Shown piece by piece: positions 25,383 to 34,724 of a stretch of 64,000 nucleotides of DNA. Every line of letters starts with the position of its first letter. Within the stretch, counting starts at the first letter, position 1. The notes beneath the pieces were generated by a model. That model saw only the letters and a list, made by a program, of their open reading frames with translations. It was not told where the DNA came from and ran no database searches. The position numbers were made by a program, and so were the translations under genes. This DNA comes from CAG-390 sp045644325 (lineage in GTDB: Bacteria > Bacillota > Clostridia > Oscillospirales > CAG-272), in contig JAZRGT010000077.1 of NCBI GenBank assembly GCA_045644325.1, positions 49,100-113,099 on the forward strand, given 5' to 3'.

Positions 25383-28307
25383 GTGGCTAACAACACTAAA
25401 AAACCCATCCCCACCTCCGAAAAAGGAAGCGGCAAATCACGCAAGGATTCAGCACCAGCAGTCCCCGAGCGCGATCCTTACGCTTACTATGACGAGCTGT
25501 ACGAAAAAAAGCCGCGTAAGAAAAAGAGCAAGGATGAGCCCTTGCCCGCAGAAGACTACGAAAAATACGACGAGCTATTCAAATCAAGCCCCAAGAATTC
25601 AAATAAAGCCTCCAAGCGCGCGATTCCGATAAAGGATGAGCTCATCGACCTTTCTCCCCCCTCATCGAAAACGATACACCGCCTGATGCCGTTTATTCTC
25701 GGCGTTGTCACGATCTTTATCGTTGCCTGCTTTTTGCTTGCAAGGATCGACGGCGCGATGGGAGATCTCGGTCTTCTTCTGCGCAATCTTTTCTTCGGAT
25801 TCTTCGGTTGGCCGGCATATTTCATTCCGTTGGTGCTCGTCAATCTGATAATCTATTGGAGACGGTACGTTGATCTTGCGATCATACGCAGAAAGATCAT
25901 CTTCGGAGCATCCATCCCGATTCTGCTCTCCTCCCTCATCCACTCCCTTGCGATCGCAATTCTTTACGATGGCTATAAATGGGCGGAATGGGGCAAGAGC
26001 ATTCTCGGATTCAAGGGTGAGATCTCAAACTGGAGACTCGGCGTCGACCTTCACGGCGGCGGCTTCTTCGGCGGATTTTTCGGCGGATTCTTCCGCTGTC
26101 TTGTCGGATACATCGGCTCCGTTATCGTCATCATCGCGATCCTCGCGCTTTCTATCATTTTCTACGTTGGTCTGACTCCCAGACACTTCCTTGATATGCT
26201 CGCATCGGCGGTCAACAAGATCAAAGAAAAGCGCGCCGAAAAGAAAGCAGCGGCGGTTTACGAAGAAGGAGAAGAAGAAGAAGAGATCGTTGAGGTCAAG
26301 CCCAAGGCAACCAAGCCAAAGCGCAAGGCAAAGGAAGAAAAGACTCCCGACAACACAACCGATATCGGAGAAAGCATCCCCTCCCCCGATGACGAAACAG
26401 AGGACGAGCCCTCGATCGAGCTCAAGCCCTCGGGCGGCAATTACGATCCCGATGCGGTAGAAATTCTCGGCTCTATCGAGATCGCTCCCGTAGAAAAGGA
26501 CAAGAAATCCAAGACCGTTGATCCCCTGCGCCGCGTAACCGAAACCGAAAGCTTCGAGGATCTCGGCGATCTTGTTGACACCGTTTTCACGGGCAAGAGC
26601 AGCACAGACGTTGAGATCGTACCCGCGACCACTACTCCCGCGCTCGAGCTCACCGAGGCGGAAATCATCACTCCTGCCCCCGACGAGGTGATTGACGACG
26701 AGCCCGAGGAGGACGCTATTGCGCTCCCCGAAAACGCCAAGAAAAGGCAGGAATACGAGCAGCTTGCCGCATACATCTTCCCTCCCCTCACGCTTCTTCG
26801 CGAGTCCACCTCGCCCGGACGCGACGAGATCAACGCCGAGCTTCGCGCGAATGCCGAAACTCTGCTCCAAAAGCTCGAATCCTTCAACGTCAAGCTCTCA
26901 AAGATAGAATATTCGCGCGGTCCTACACTTACAAGATACGAGCTTTACCCCGCTCCCGGTGTAAAAGCAAATTCGATAAAGAATCTTCAGCTTGATATCG
27001 CTATGGCGCTTCAAGCGAAGATCAGAATCGAGGCACCTATCCCCGGCAAGAGCGCGGTAGGCGTTGAGGTTCCCAACAAGCTCGCATCCACAGTTGCCAT
27101 CCGTGAGCTTCTTGAATCGGATCAGTTCAAGAACGCCAAGAGCAAGCTCTACGCGTGCCTCGGCAAGGATATCACGGGCGAGCCCATCTTCATAGACATC
27201 GGCAAGATGCCCCACCTTCTCATCGCGGGTACTACCGGCTCGGGTAAGTCGGTCTGCATCAACAGCATCATTATTTCTCTCCTTTACAAATCGCGTCCCG
27301 ACGAGGTGCGCTTCATTATGATCGACCCCAAGAAGGTCGAAATGGCGATGTATAATAACCTCCCCCACCTTCGTGTTCCCGTTGTTACAAACGTAAAGAA
27401 GGCGGCAGGCACTCTCAATGCCGCAGTCGAGGAAATGGAGCGCCGCTACGAGCTCTTTGAGAACAATTTTGCCCGCGACATCGACGGCTATAACCGTATG
27501 ATGAAGGCGGAGGATCCCGATTTCATCCCGCTTCACAGACTCGTTATCGTTATCGACGAGCTTGCTGACCTTATGATGAGCGCCCCCACCGAGATCGAAA
27601 CCTCGATCGTCCGTCTTGCGCAGAAGGCGCGTGCGGCGGGTATCCACCTGATCATCGGTACTCAGCGTCCCTCGGTAGACGTCATTACGGGTCTTATCAA
27701 GGCAAACATCCCCTCCCGTATCGCATTTGCGGTCGCTTCGGGTATCGACTCGCGTACCATCATCGATACTGTGGGCGCGGAAAAGCTCCTCGGTCGCGGT
27801 GATATGCTCTTCTGCCCCATCGGCTCGCAGAATCCTACGCGTGCGCAAGGCACATTCGTGACCGACGAGGAGGTCGTTGCTGTAACAAACTTCCTCAAGC
27901 AGAACTCTACCGGCGCACATTACGACGAGGAATTCGTATCGCAGATCGAAAAGGCATCCGAACAGATCGTAACCGTCACTCCGGGCGCAAAGAAGCCCAC
28001 GGGCGGAGGTGCAGGCGGCGGTGCGGCAAGCGGATCATCCGAAGCCTTCGACGAGCTCTTCTTCGATGCCCTTAAGCTTGCCGTAGAAAGCGGCACGGTC
28101 GCAACCTCCTTCCTGCAGAGAAATATCAACGTAGGCTTCGGCAGAGGCGCGAGAATCATCGACCGTATGGCAAAACTCGGCTTCGTAACTCAGCCCGACG
28201 GCACCAAGCCCCGTCAGGTGCTCCTCACACAGTCCCAGCTCGCAGAGCTCATCGCCCGCGACGATAAGAGAATTTACGGTCTTATCCCGCAGGATGAAGA
28301 GGAATGA
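25383..28307 (+). CDS. ftsK: FtsK/SpoIIIE DNA translocase
   Basis: 974 residues from GTG 25383 (AAAGGAG upstream). N-terminal charged region, four to five membrane helices (~105-270), a long acidic linker with many Glu, Pro and Thr (~275-460), then the motor: FtsK alpha/beta domains with Walker A GTTGSGKS (K622), Walker B LVIVIDELADLM, and GTQRPSVDVITGLIKAN. The C-terminus is a gamma winged helix (FLQRNINVGFGRGARIIDRM) that reads KOPS/SRS sites. It pumps chromosome DNA at the septum; in spore formers SpoIIIE fills the forespore. Monocistronic. Confidence 0.95.
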   Translation: MANNTKKPIPTSEKGSGKSRKDSAPAVPERDPYAYYDELYEKKPRKKKSKDEPLPAEDYEKYDELFKSSPKNSNKASKRAIPIKDELIDLSPPSSKTIHRLMPFILGVVTIFIVACFLLARIDGAMGDLGLLLRNLFFGFFGWPAYFIPLVLVNLIIYWRRYVDLAIIRRKIIFGASIPILLSSLIHSLAIAILYDGYKWAEWGKSILGFKGEISNWRLGVDLHGGGFFGGFFGGFFRCLVGYIGSVIVIIAILALSIIFYVGLTPRHFLDMLASAVNKIKEKRAEKKAAAVYEEGEEEEEIVEVKPKATKPKRKAKEEKTPDNTTDIGESIPSPDDETEDEPSIELKPSGGNYDPDAVEILGSIEIAPVEKDKKSKTVDPLRRVTETESFEDLGDLVDTVFTGKSSTDVEIVPATTTPALELTEAEIITPAPDEVIDDEPEEDAIALPENAKKRQEYEQLAAYIFPPLTLLRESTSPGRDEINAELRANAETLLQKLESFNVKLSKIEYSRGPTLTRYELYPAPGVKANSIKNLQLDIAMALQAKIRIEAPIPGKSAVGVEVPNKLASTVAIRELLESDQFKNAKSKLYACLGKDITGEPIFIDIGKMPHLLIAGTTGSGKSVCINSIIISLLYKSRPDEVRFIMIDPKKVEMAMYNNLPHLRVPVVTNVKKAAGTLNAAVEEMERRYELFENNFARDIDGYNRMMKAEDPDFIPLHRLVIVIDELADLMMSAPTEIETSIVRLAQKARAAGIHLIIGTQRPSVDVITGLIKANIPSRIAFAVASGIDSRTIIDTVGAEKLLGRGDMLFCPIGSQNPTRAQGTFVTDEEVVAVTNFLKQNSTGAHYDEEFVSQIEKASEQIVTVTPGAKKPTGGGAGGGAASGSSEAFDELFFDALKLAVESGTVATSFLQRNINVGFGRGARIIDRMAKLGFVTQPDGTKPRQVLLTQSQLAELIARDDKRIYGLIPQDEEE

Positions 28308-28453
28308 GTTACTAGTTACTAGTTATTAGCTAAAGGTAGCTTTTCGACAAGTCGAAAAACTTAAGATTAATAAAAGCTCTGAGCTTTTGAGTCCATCAAA
28401 AGTTCAGAGCTTTTGCCTTAAACTAACAACTAACAACTAGTAACTAACAACTA
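28308..28453. repeat. Heptamer-like inverted repeats flanking a terminator
   Basis: GTTACTAGTTACTAGTTATT (28308 on) and the AACTAACAACTAACAACTAG-type stretch (28420-28453) are degenerate inverted copies built of 7-base units. Between them lie a TTTTCGAC/GTCGAAAA hairpin (28341-28358) and the main terminator. Similar low-complexity units flank terminators in other Clostridia; the role is unknown. Confidence 0.6.
28372..28416 (+). terminator. Rho-independent terminator of ftsK
   Basis: AAAAGCTCTGA (28372-28382) pairs with TCAGAGCTTTT (28404-28414); inner bases CTTTTGA and TCAAAAG extend the stem. Confidence 0.85.
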
Positions 28454-28468
28454 TTTTCTCCTTTTCGG

Positions 28469-28497
28469 TTGACTTTTGCCGAAAAATGTATTATAAT
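28469..28497 (+). promoter_or_regulatory. Sigma-A promoter of the 28537 ABC exporter
   Basis: TTGACT 28469-28474 and TATAAT 28492-28497, spacer 17. Confidence 0.7.
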
Positions 28498-28536
28498 ATA
28501 TACAATTGATTTTATCCAATCGAACGGAGAGAAAAA

Positions 28537-30318
28537 ATGTTAATACGCTTTATTGCCTATTACAAACCGCACAGCGGGATGCTGACGCTCGATATGCTTG
28601 CCTCGCTCGTCATCGCGCTTGTCGGTATGGTCTACCCCATCATCACAGAGAAAATGCTCGATGCATTCCTCGGCGGAACGCAGACGGCAAAAATGATAAT
28701 CACAGCGAGCGCGATCGTATTTGCACTCTACGTCATCCGCCTCTTCCTGCGCTATTTCGTTCAGTATTACGGTCACCTGATCGGCGTAGGAATGCAGGCA
28801 CAGATGCGCCGCGACCTCTTCGCGCATATCCAGAAGCTTCCCTTCTCCTTCTACGATGAAAACGAAACGGGTAAGATAATGACCCGCATGACCTCCGACC
28901 TTTTCGAGATCAGCGAGCTTGCTCACCACGGTCCCGAAAACCTGCTCATCAGCTCGGTCACCTTCATCGCGGCATTTATCTACCTTTGCACCATCGACTG
29001 GGCTCTGACGCTCATCATCTTCGTCTGCGTACCGATCCTCATCATCGTTGCCGCTTACTTCCGCAAGAAGATGCGCTCCGCATTTACCGAGCGCCGCGCA
29101 AGCAACGCGGTCATCAACGCATCCCTCGAAAGCTCGATCTCGGGCATCCGCGTCACCAAGGCTTACACCAATCAGGACAAGGAGACCGAAAAATTCGAGG
29201 TCGGCAACAACGCCTTCATCAACGCTTGTAAGAAGGCTTACGACGCGATGGGTAAGTTCCACTCGGGAACATCCTTCATCACCGACGTATTCAACGTAAT
29301 CATCCTTATCGCGGGCGGTCTTTTCATCAACGCGGGACGCATCTCGATCCCCGAATACTCCGCTTTTATGGTTTCGATCAACCTCTTTATCTCGCCCATC
29401 AACACTCTTATCGGCTTTATGGAGCAGTATCAGAACGGTGTTACCGGTTTTGAGCGTTTCCTCGAGATCATCGACACCGAGCCCGAGCGCGACGAGCCCG
29501 ACGCTATCGAGCTTGAGAACGTTGAGGGCAAGATCGAATTTGAAAACGTCGAATTCTCCTACAAGGATTCCGCAGAAGTGCTCCACGGCATTTCGCTCTC
29601 GATCGAAAAGGGACAGAAGCTCGCGCTCGTCGGTCCTTCGGGCGGCGGTAAGACCACTATCTGCCACCTCATCCCGAGATTCTACAAGATCGCGGGCGGC
29701 GACATTAAGATCGACGGCAAGAGCATCAACGAGCTCACGATGAACTCGCTCCGCCGTAACATCGGTATCGTTCAGCAGGACGTCTTCCTCTTCAACGGCT
29801 CTATCCGCGACAACATCCTCTACGGACGCCTTGATGCGACTGAGGAGGAGGTAATTGAAGCCGCAAAGCTTGCAAACATCCACGATTGGGTATCCACACT
29901 TGAGCACGGCTACGACACCGAAATCGGTGAGCGCGGCGTAAAGCTCTCGGGCGGTCAGAAGCAGCGACTTTCTATCGCGCGCGTATTCCTCAAGGATCCC
30001 TCGATCCTCATCCTCGACGAGGCAACGAGCGCACTCGACAATACCACCGAGATCCTCATTCAGCAGGCACTCGACGAGCTCTGCAAGGGCAGAACCACCA
30101 TCGTCGTTGCGCACAGACTTTCGACCGTACGCGGTGCGGACAAGATCGCGGTCATCTCGGACGGTAAGATCGCCGAAGAAGGCAGCCACGAGGAGCTTAT
30201 GCAGATCGAGGGCGGCATCTATCAGGGGCTCTACCGCCTCGGCGTACGCAACCCCGACAAGGACGGCTCAATCGCAGATATCGACGTAAACCAGCTTTCT
30301 AAGAAAGCGGGATTCTAA
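28537..30318 (+). CDS. ABC exporter, homodimer type
   Basis: 593 residues: six membrane helices (~15-310) and one ATPase domain. All ATPase motifs are canonical: Walker A GPSGGGKTT, signature LSGGQKQRLS, Walker B ILILDEATSALDN with Glu, H-loop VVAHRLSTV. This is unlike the paired exporter at 16153-19837, so it most likely works as a homodimer (MsbA/BmrA-like). It exports an unknown lipid or drug. Single-gene unit with own promoter and terminator. Confidence 0.93.
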   Translation: MLIRFIAYYKPHSGMLTLDMLASLVIALVGMVYPIITEKMLDAFLGGTQTAKMIITASAIVFALYVIRLFLRYFVQYYGHLIGVGMQAQMRRDLFAHIQKLPFSFYDENETGKIMTRMTSDLFEISELAHHGPENLLISSVTFIAAFIYLCTIDWALTLIIFVCVPILIIVAAYFRKKMRSAFTERRASNAVINASLESSISGIRVTKAYTNQDKETEKFEVGNNAFINACKKAYDAMGKFHSGTSFITDVFNVIILIAGGLFINAGRISIPEYSAFMVSINLFISPINTLIGFMEQYQNGVTGFERFLEIIDTEPERDEPDAIELENVEGKIEFENVEFSYKDSAEVLHGISLSIEKGQKLALVGPSGGGKTTICHLIPRFYKIAGGDIKIDGKSINELTMNSLRRNIGIVQQDVFLFNGSIRDNILYGRLDATEEEVIEAAKLANIHDWVSTLEHGYDTEIGERGVKLSGGQKQRLSIARVFLKDPSILILDEATSALDNTTEILIQQALDELCKGRTTIVVAHRLSTVRGADKIAVISDGKIAEEGSHEELMQIEGGIYQGLYRLGVRNPDKDGSIADIDVNQLSKKAGF

Positions 30319-30324
30319 AACAAA

Positions 30325-30361
30325 AATAGAGGCTGAGTAAACCGCTTAGCCTCTTTATATT
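30325..30361 (+). terminator. Rho-independent terminator
   Basis: GAGGCT (30329-30334) and AGCCTC (30348-30353) with extended weak pairing, followed by TTTATATTTTA. Confidence 0.75.
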
Positions 30362-30439
30362 TTATTCAAGTATTGGTATGCTAGTCTTTTTAATAAAATC
30401 ACGAATTTTCGCCTTGGAGAAAATTTTCTTTATTAAAGC

Positions 30440-30480
30440 AAAAATCAGAGTCCGCTAAAATCAGCGGACTCTGACTTTTA
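30440..30480 (-). terminator. Terminator of the solute-binding lipoprotein gene
   Basis: On the minus strand, AGTCAGAGTCCGCT and AGCGGACTCTGATT arms around a short loop, with flanking A and T runs, 11 bases after the stop. Confidence 0.9.
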
Positions 30481-30490
30481 TTTTTATAAC

Positions 30491-32011
30491 TTACTGTCTT
30501 CCGTCAAAGTACTTCATCAGCTGCTTGATCTTGTTATTGTAAGCTCTCTGCTGAATTCTGTAGGTGGATGCGAAGGTGTTGTTGCCGCTCTTAACGATGG
30601 AACGGGTGGAGGTTGCGATCGAGTCGATCTCGCTACCGTAAACCATACCGGAATCAAACTTAATACTGTCAAGGATAAGGTCGAAGATCATACCGGACTC
30701 AACGTCGTTGAGGTATCTGGTCTTCATAATAACCTCGCAGTATACGGGAAGGATGTTCATATAGGAGCGGTAGTTCCATTCCTCAAATACTGTTCCGACC
30801 GCGGAAAGGTTCTGGCTTGTAGCCATAACGGACATAATGCCGTAAGCGTCCTGAGCGGTGGTGTAGTAGTTCTGCTGATCGAGGTCGTACTTCGGGATGG
30901 GGAGCAGACCGTAGGAGGAATCCATGCTTCTGAGTGCCTGGTTGGTTGCAGAGCTTGCGTAAATGGTGTAGAGCCAGAAGAGGGATTCGTTGTTGGTGAA
31001 CTTATTGCAAAGCTCGCTGTGGTTGGAATGGAGGAATGCGCCGTTGTTGTTGCTGAACAGAGTGATCTGACGGTCGATAGCGTTGGATACCTTTTCGGGA
31101 TCCCAAATGATCTCAAGCGAGCCTTCAGCATTCTTTGCAAGAACGTCAATGCCGAAAGCGGAGAGGAATCCATCGTATGCCTCAGAGCCGAGGATGGAGA
31201 TGATACCGATCTTATCGGGAAGGTCGATCGTGCTCGACTGGTTGGTGTCTACCCAGGTATCCTTGGTGTACTGGAGAAGAAGGTCGATGGTCCACTGACC
31301 GTCGAGAACGGTATCGTAAAGATTGCCGAGCTGATACTCGTTGGCAAGAGTCTGGTTGTAGTAGATAGCGAGCGAACGGTCAACTACCGAGAGGTTGAGG
31401 TCACCGATGATGAAGTAAAGCTGATCCTTGATGGTTGCCGCCTCAACGTATGTCTGGTTCCACCAAGGGTGAGAAACGTCCATAGTTTCGATGTTGTGAA
31501 TATTCTCATAGCAATCGCGGAGTGCCGCACCGGTGGAGTAGTATGCGTAATTCATAACGAGATCGAGACCCGAAGATCCGCCAGATTCAAACTCCGAGAT
31601 GATGGTACGCTGTGAATCTTCCTTAGAGGGGCTCTTGATGAACTCGAAGGTGAAGTTAAGATCTTCCTCGAGCTTAAGATTTCTCTTGTAGATCTCATCA
31701 TTGAGCATATCGCCGCTTTCGCTCTCCGAGTAGAGCTCGCGGTTCCATGTGTCGGAGTCACGCATAAGTACGGTGATAACTGTTCCGTCATCAAGCTTGG
31801 TGCCCTCTGCAGTAGGGGATTCTACGTAGGGTCTTCCCCATTCGTCTGTGAGCGGTTCGGTTTCAACGGGAGTGGTGTCCGCCTCGGTGCCCGAGGGAGT
31901 TGCGTTTGTTTCGTCGGGAGTAGTCTCCTCGCCGCCGGTCTCCGCGCAGGAAGCAAAGCAAAGCGTCAGCGTGATCAGTGCGAGCAGAAACGCGATAATT
32001 CTTTTTTTCAT
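30491..32011 (-). CDS. Extracellular solute-binding lipoprotein
   Basis: 506 residues. Signal peptide with lipobox FASC (Cys 21), then a ~40-residue Thr/Glu/Pro-rich linker and a large two-lobe binding domain. It resembles sugar-type ABC solute-binding proteins, with conserved GMPIPKY-like LLPIPKYDLDQQ and MKTRYL segments shared with the partial gene at the window start. No permease or ATPase gene lies nearby, so it may serve a distant transporter. Single gene between a promoter and a terminator; ligand unknown. Confidence 0.87.
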   Translation of the reverse strand: MKKRIIAFLLALITLTLCFASCAETGGEETTPDETNATPSGTEADTTPVETEPLTDEWGRPYVESPTAEGTKLDDGTVITVLMRDSDTWNRELYSESESGDMLNDEIYKRNLKLEEDLNFTFEFIKSPSKEDSQRTIISEFESGGSSGLDLVMNYAYYSTGAALRDCYENIHNIETMDVSHPWWNQTYVEAATIKDQLYFIIGDLNLSVVDRSLAIYYNQTLANEYQLGNLYDTVLDGQWTIDLLLQYTKDTWVDTNQSSTIDLPDKIGIISILGSEAYDGFLSAFGIDVLAKNAEGSLEIIWDPEKVSNAIDRQITLFSNNNGAFLHSNHSELCNKFTNNESLFWLYTIYASSATNQALRSMDSSYGLLPIPKYDLDQQNYYTTAQDAYGIMSVMATSQNLSAVGTVFEEWNYRSYMNILPVYCEVIMKTRYLNDVESGMIFDLILDSIKFDSGMVYGSEIDSIATSTRSIVKSGNNTFASTYRIQQRAYNNKIKQLMKYFDGRQ

Positions 32012-32052
32012 CTTAAAATCCTTCTTTCGTTTTTGAGGGAAATGCTACAATA

Positions 32053-32081
32053 ATTATATTACAATAATAAAAAAAAGTCAA
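32053..32081 (-). promoter_or_regulatory. Sigma-A promoter of the 30491 gene
   Basis: On the minus strand TTGACT (32081-32076) and TATAAT (32058-32053), spacer 17. Confidence 0.7.
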
Positions 32082-32168
32082 CACTTTTAATAAAATTCAT
32101 TCAAATTTTGGATATTTTTTCGCGTTTCGGGCAATAATAAAGATCAAAGAACTCAAACGGAGATACAA

Positions 32169-33593
32169 ATGCGGAAATTATCTAATTCATATTCCGAAAA
32201 CGTGATGCAAATTGACCGACTTCTGCGCGTGGATGAAAATTTTGATATGCTTAAAAAGACCGTTCGCGTGGGCGAGGACGAGCTGACATTCTATTATCTC
32301 GACGGCTTTGTCAAGGACGGCGTGATGCAGAAGCTGATGCTTTCGCTCTCGGGACAAAAGGGCATCTGCCCCGAAAAGAGCGCGGGCGAGGCGGCGGTTT
32401 ACGAATTTATGCGCTCTTACGTTGTTTACGTTGAGACCGATATTACCGATTCGCTCGACACGATGATATCGGCGGTAATGTCGGGCGGATCTTTGATGCT
32501 CGGCAGCCGCTTCGGGTGCTACGCCATCCTCATCGACTCGCGCTCCTATCCCGCAAGGGAGACTACCGAACCTCAAAATGACCGCGTAATGCGCGGTCCG
32601 CGCGACGGCTTTGTCGAAACTCTGATATCAAACACCGCCCTCATCCGCCGCCGAATACGCGACACGAGGCTGACAACGCACTATATTTCGGTCGGAAGCG
32701 AATCAAAGACCGATATCGTCCTCTGCTATATGGATGGCAAGGCAGACAGCGGCTACGTTAATATGCTTGAGGAAAAAATCAGATCGCTGAAGGTCGCCTC
32801 GCTGACGATGGGGCATCAATCGCTCGCCGAAGCGCTGATCAAAACGCGGTGGTACAATCCCTTTCCGAAAATAAGGATCACAGAGCGACCCGATGTTGCG
32901 GCGGCGCAGATCTACGAAGGCAGCGTCATCATCCTCATCGATACCTCGCCGCAAGCGATGATACTCCCCACCTCGATCTTCGACTTTTTGCAGGAAACGA
33001 ATGATTTTTATTTTCCTCCGCTGACAGGATCATACGTCCGCGCGGTGCGGCATATCATCTTCTGGCTGACTCTCTTTCTCATTCCCGTCTGGTATCTTAT
33101 GACACGCTATCCCGACTACGTCCCGGAATTTCTGTCGTTCGCTCTGCCCAAGGAGCTCGGACTTGTTCCGATAATCGCGCAACTCTTGCTTGTTGAATTC
33201 ATCGTCGACGGGCTTAAGATGGCTTCAATGAACACGCCCGATATGCTTTCAAACTCGCTCTCCGTCGTCGGCGGACTCATCCTCGGCGACTTTGCCGTCA
33301 ATCTCGGGTGGCTCATCCCCGAGGTCATCATCCTGACCGCCTTTGTCGCGATCGCAAACTTCTCCCAACGCTCCTACGAGCTCGGATATGCCTTCAAGTT
33401 TATGCGAATAATGCTATTGATACTCTCCGCAATATTCGGCGTATGGGGCTTTCTAGTCGGTATCGCGCTCATTATCGTCCTGCTCGCCACAAATAAGACG
33501 GTAAACGGCGAATGCAGATACCTTTATCCCTTGATTCCCTTCAACGGCAAGGCACTTGCGACCGTGCTGTTCAGGGTGAGAAAAAAAGATTGA
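32169..33593 (+). CDS. spoVAF: SpoVAF/GerA-family spore membrane protein
   Basis: 474 residues, CGGAG upstream. The N-terminal ~300 residues carry the GerA-A domain with the signature RGPRDGFVETLISNTALIRR, followed by RIRDTRL. The C-terminal ~170 residues have five or six membrane helices with PEFLSFALPKELGLVPI-type segments. Length and motifs fit SpoVAF, which in B. subtilis belongs to the spoVA operon and works with the germination channel. Here it stands alone, with no spoVA or gerBC genes beside it. It is direct evidence for a spore programme, or a remnant of one. Confidence 0.88.
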   Translation: MRKLSNSYSENVMQIDRLLRVDENFDMLKKTVRVGEDELTFYYLDGFVKDGVMQKLMLSLSGQKGICPEKSAGEAAVYEFMRSYVVYVETDITDSLDTMISAVMSGGSLMLGSRFGCYAILIDSRSYPARETTEPQNDRVMRGPRDGFVETLISNTALIRRRIRDTRLTTHYISVGSESKTDIVLCYMDGKADSGYVNMLEEKIRSLKVASLTMGHQSLAEALIKTRWYNPFPKIRITERPDVAAAQIYEGSVIILIDTSPQAMILPTSIFDFLQETNDFYFPPLTGSYVRAVRHIIFWLTLFLIPVWYLMTRYPDYVPEFLSFALPKELGLVPIIAQLLLVEFIVDGLKMASMNTPDMLSNSLSVVGGLILGDFAVNLGWLIPEVIILTAFVAIANFSQRSYELGYAFKFMRIMLLILSAIFGVWGFLVGIALIIVLLATNKTVNGECRYLYPLIPFNGKALATVLFRVRKKD

Positions 33594-33597
33594 AATA

Positions 33598-33635
33598 CAA
33601 AAGTGCCGATCCATTCTCCGTGGATCGGCACTTTT
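33598..33635. terminator. Bidirectional terminator
   Basis: AAGTGCCGATCCA and TGGATCGGCACTT stem between the convergent spoVAF and YwaF-like genes, with A and T runs on both sides. Confidence 0.9.
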
Positions 33636-33646
33636 ATTCGTGCACA

Positions 33647-34417
33647 TTATTTGTGCTTTTTTCGAATTCCGCCGAGACGGAATATCACTCCCGCCGCCAT
33701 TGCGGTCAGAGGAATATAGATCGCAGTGCTTGCCGACCAGCCGTATTTTCGCGAGATTGTGTCAAATACGATTATCGTTGACGGTCCGGGTCCGACGAAG
33801 AACATATTCACCGATTCTCCGACGGTTATGCCGATCAGCGTGTTGATCACAAACGCGATAAAGCAAAGTCCGACGAAGAGCTTGACGATATCGAAGTAAT
33901 CCTGCTTGCTTCTGCCCGCGCGGTGCGAGAAAATTATGTAAAAAGCAAGGAAAACAAGCGAATAATGCCACACTATCGCGTGAACTGTGCTGAACACCTG
34001 ATCGTGGAAAACGCCCGAGGGCTCGAATACTCCCGCAAAGCCGCCAAGGAGATTGAAGCACATCATAAAGCCGTAAACAGCGCGACGAATGCGTTCGTTC
34101 TTTGAAAATACCGCAATCGGGCAAAGATACATCGGCATACTGCACATCTGGAAGGGAAATTCGCCCCAAGCGATCGTGCCTTCCTCGAGGACGTAAAAGA
34201 GGAAAAACTGCTTGAATATCTCGCTCACGATCAGCACGCCCGCGTAAGATAAAAGGAGGATCTTGTTCTTTCTGTCATCGAAATTACGGCAAAGCCACGC
34301 AAGCGAGATGCAAAGCGTAAGTCCGACTACTATCAAAATGATATGAAAAAGTCCGTACGCGGGAGGAGGAAGCATTTCACACTCCAATGCCCACATCAGT
34401 TTTTCAATGATATTCAT
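33647..34417 (-). CDS. YwaF/TIGR02206-type integral membrane protein
   Basis: 256 residues with seven membrane helices. The pattern fits the YwaF-like TIGR02206 family: helix 2-3 region KQFFLFYVLEEGTIAWGEFP, PFQMCSMPMYLCPI, then HAIVWHYSLVFLAFY. The function is unknown; no catalytic motif is evident. AGGAAG lies upstream on the minus strand. Confidence 0.8.
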   Translation of the reverse strand: MNIIEKLMWALECEMLPPPAYGLFHIILIVVGLTLCISLAWLCRNFDDRKNKILLLSYAGVLIVSEIFKQFFLFYVLEEGTIAWGEFPFQMCSMPMYLCPIAVFSKNERIRRAVYGFMMCFNLLGGFAGVFEPSGVFHDQVFSTVHAIVWHYSLVFLAFYIIFSHRAGRSKQDYFDIVKLFVGLCFIAFVINTLIGITVGESVNMFFVGPGPSTIIVFDTISRKYGWSASTAIYIPLTAMAAGVIFRLGGIRKKHK

Positions 34418-34479
34418 AGAATCACTTCCTATTAATTATTTTTTATATTATAGCACAAAAACGGACAGATGTAAAGTCT

Positions 34480-34710
34480 GATTTGCAATAAAATATTGGC
34501 TTTGTTCGCACTCGGCTTAATCAACAAAAGATATTGTTCAGTAATGTCTGGGAAGTTTTTCTCGCTACGCTCGAAAAACTATATCTTATCCAAACACCTC
34601 ATTCGTCAGCCTAATAAGATACTGATTTTTGCCTTGGCGAAAATCTTCCCCAATACGCCGAACAAACTATTTTTCGTCAACTCAACCAAGTGCAAACATT
34701 GCGCATATCG
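34480..34710. repeat. MITE-like element, inside-out copy C
   Basis: The ~300-bp gap upstream of the histidine-kinase stop holds element sequence in reverse order. The inner arm pieces (GAAGTTTTTCTCGC...ATATCTTAT and TAATAAGATACTGATTTTTG...GAAAATCTTCC) sit in the middle, while centre-type sequence (CAACAAAAGATATTG; CCAAGTGCAAAC and its mirror image) lies outside. The CAGCCTTCCCC termini are missing. See copies A and B. Confidence 0.65.
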
Positions 34711-34724
34711 GTAAATTTACTTTA

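Noticed and set aside
28308..28453. CRISPR-like repeats
   Set aside because: Short degenerate units around a terminator without spacers; no cas genes.
28540..30189. Long minus-strand open frame
   Set aside because: Antisense shadow of the canonical ABC exporter; no ribosome site or domain.
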